In this document: positions 4,795 through 5,494 of the stretch, in pieces
How the letters are laid out: the number at the start of each line of letters is the position of its first letter
Numbering within the stretch: the first letter of the stretch is position 1
Assembly (NCBI GenBank): GCA_003482405.1
Contig: DMZB01000167.1
Span: 1-5,494, forward strand
Reading direction: 5' to 3'
Source: Lactobacillus sp.
GTDB taxonomy: Bacteria; Bacillota; Bacilli; Lactobacillales; Lactobacillaceae
Length of the DNA: 5,494 nucleotides
Notes under the pieces: model-generated
Told to the model about the DNA's origin: nothing
The model's database searches: none
What the model saw: only the letters and a program-made list of their open reading frames with translations
Made by a program: the position numbers and the translations under genes

Positions 4795-5118
4795 TTATTT
4801 AAAGTTTGGGATGCCAAAGCGCATGTACAGGGCGATTGCGATGACTACATAAGCAGTTCGCCCAATGAGTGGCCACCAGCGAATTTTACCTTTAGCACGG
4901 TCGGTTTGGTAGGCCAACTCTAAAGAGGCAATCATGCCGACGACCATAAAAACCCAACTAGCAAGGGTGAGGGCCATTACAACCGTGACTGCAGACCACC
5001 ACATGGCGATTCGAGTTGGTATCTCTTCGTCAGAATAGGCCTTTACGGTTGTGATGAGGCAGGCAGCGACATAACCAACGACTAGGAGTTGGGCAAGAAT
5101 GTAATACAAGAGCAGCAC
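4795..5118 (-). CDS. Small membrane protein of unknown function, about three helices
   Basis: I do not recognise this 107-residue protein. It has three hydrophobic segments: about 2-24 (LLLYYILAQLLVVGYVAACLITT), about 38-66 (IAMWWSAVTVVMALTLASWVFMVVGMIAS) and about 87-101 (TAYVVIAIALYMRFG). A short acidic loop (YSDEEIPTR, 28-36) and a basic loop (TDRAKGKIR, 72-80) lie between them. Basic residues in the second loop suggest that loop is cytoplasmic. No catalytic motif is visible. The start is GTG (5116-5118) and is uncertain: upstream there is only GAAAG four bases away, and TTG three codons later is an alternative. A stop codon lies shortly upstream in frame. It follows the reductase gene on the same strand after 72 bases with no terminator between them, so the two may be co-transcribed. 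A strong terminator follows it. Codon use and the dedicated terminator make it a likely real gene. Confidence 0.65.
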   Translation of the reverse strand: MLLLYYILAQLLVVGYVAACLITTVKAYSDEEIPTRIAMWWSAVTVVMALTLASWVFMVVGMIASLELAYQTDRAKGKIRWWPLIGRTAYVVIAIALYMRFGIPNFK

Positions 5119-5190
5119 TTCACTTTCTATGCGAATTCGTCAAAACGTTCGGTTAATTGTACCGCATATCTGACGCGCCGCCCACCACAC

Positions 5191-5494
5191 TTAGAACATT
5201 GTTGGCACAATGCCGCCATCCATACGAATCGCATTACCGCTGAAGCCACCTACTGCCGGACTGGCCACAAGAGTCACTAACTTTCCGATTTCTTCCGGGC
5301 GAATCAAGCGACCAAGTGTTGAAGTCGGGCGGTTTTTGGCCATGTATTCACGTTCTTTTTGTTCAAACGTTAATTTCTGATCAGGATACAGGTCGTTGAT
5401 AAAGTCGACGACGCCTTCCGTCAACGTGGAACCTGGCATTACGGTATTAACCGTAACATTTGTACGGCGGGTGACGTTTGCTAAACTCTTGGAT
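5191..5494 (-). CDS. Short-chain dehydrogenase/reductase, C-terminal 100 residues (partial)
   Basis: The frame is open to the right edge, so the N-terminal part lies outside. The visible part starts SKSLANVTRRTNVTVNTVMPGSTLTEGV, the region just after the family's catalytic Y-x-x-x-K, which must be a few residues off the edge. The PG of VMPGSTLTEG is the conserved turn near the NAD(P) nicotinamide. A substrate-loop helix follows (VDFINDLYPDQKLTFEQKEREYMAKNRPTS), then the RLIRPEEIGKLVTLVAS helix and SGNAIRMDGGIVPTMF, the usual G-x-x-x-x-x-D-G-G end. The enzyme should be a cytoplasmic NAD(P)(H)-dependent oxidoreductase; its substrate cannot be told. The ATG at 5437-5439 is internal, not the start. 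It is upstream of the small membrane protein on the same strand. Confidence 0.9.
   Translation of the reverse strand, partial: SKSLANVTRRTNVTVNTVMPGSTLTEGVVDFINDLYPDQKLTFEQKEREYMAKNRPTSTLGRLIRPEEIGKLVTLVASPAVGGFSGNAIRMDGGIVPTMF

Noticed and set aside
5437..5439. ATG at 5439 as the start of the reductase gene
   Set aside because: The frame continues to the window edge with family-typical residues (SKSLANVTRRTNVTVNTV) before this methionine, so it is internal.
1..5494. tRNA or rRNA genes, CRISPR arrays, insertion sequences, toxin-antitoxin pairs
   Set aside because: Looked for on both strands; no regularly spaced direct repeats, transposase frames, cloverleaf-like elements or paired small genes were seen.

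Overview
The window looks like chromosomal DNA of a low-to-moderate-GC lactic acid bacterium. It is most like the Lactobacillaceae, and the Lactiplantibacillus group is my best guess. The reasons are strong AGGAGG-type ribosome binding sites, frequent TTG starts, and transporter and regulator proteins of the kind found in lactobacilli. The species call is inference; no marker gene is present.

Layout. (1) 5-400, minus strand: an N-terminal fragment of a PTS-EIIC-like membrane permease, probably truncated. (2) 401-659: a divergent control region packed with inverted repeats, including a textbook LysR-type box (GTTAATT-N11-AATTAAC). (3) 660-1547, plus: a full-length LysR-type regulator that probably controls itself and the divergent permease. 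(4) 1750-2943, plus: a 12-helix MFS multidrug-type exporter, whose start I correct to the ATG at 1750. A 20-bp dyad abuts its ribosome binding site. (5) 2944-3255: a gene-free stretch of 312 bases holding a palindromic extragenic element with a strong terminator hairpin, then a TATAAT promoter inside a perfect 22-bp dyad. (6) 3256-4641, plus: a DHA2-family (EmrB/LmrB-like) exporter that starts at TTG directly behind an in-frame ATG-TAG pair. (7) 4642-4794: a convergent spacer with a parS-like site (15/16 match to the ParB consensus) and a terminator for the minus strand. (8) 4795-5118, minus: a small three-helix membrane protein of unknown role. (9) 5191-5494, minus: the C-terminal 100 residues of a short-chain dehydrogenase/reductase running off the right edge.

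How the parts fit together. The window is mostly membrane transport: one broken sugar-type permease and two drug-type exporters, each exporter with its own apparent control dyad. Apart from the LysR protein, no regulator is encoded here, so whatever binds the exporter dyads lies elsewhere. The small membrane protein and the reductase probably form one minus-strand unit.

The most interesting signal is not a gene. The window carries a near-perfect chromosomal centromere (parS) site at 4690-4705. It also carries, at 1718-1733, a palindrome matching 15/16 of the Noc nucleoid-occlusion binding consensus. Together these suggest an origin-proximal location, which remains an inference until mapped.
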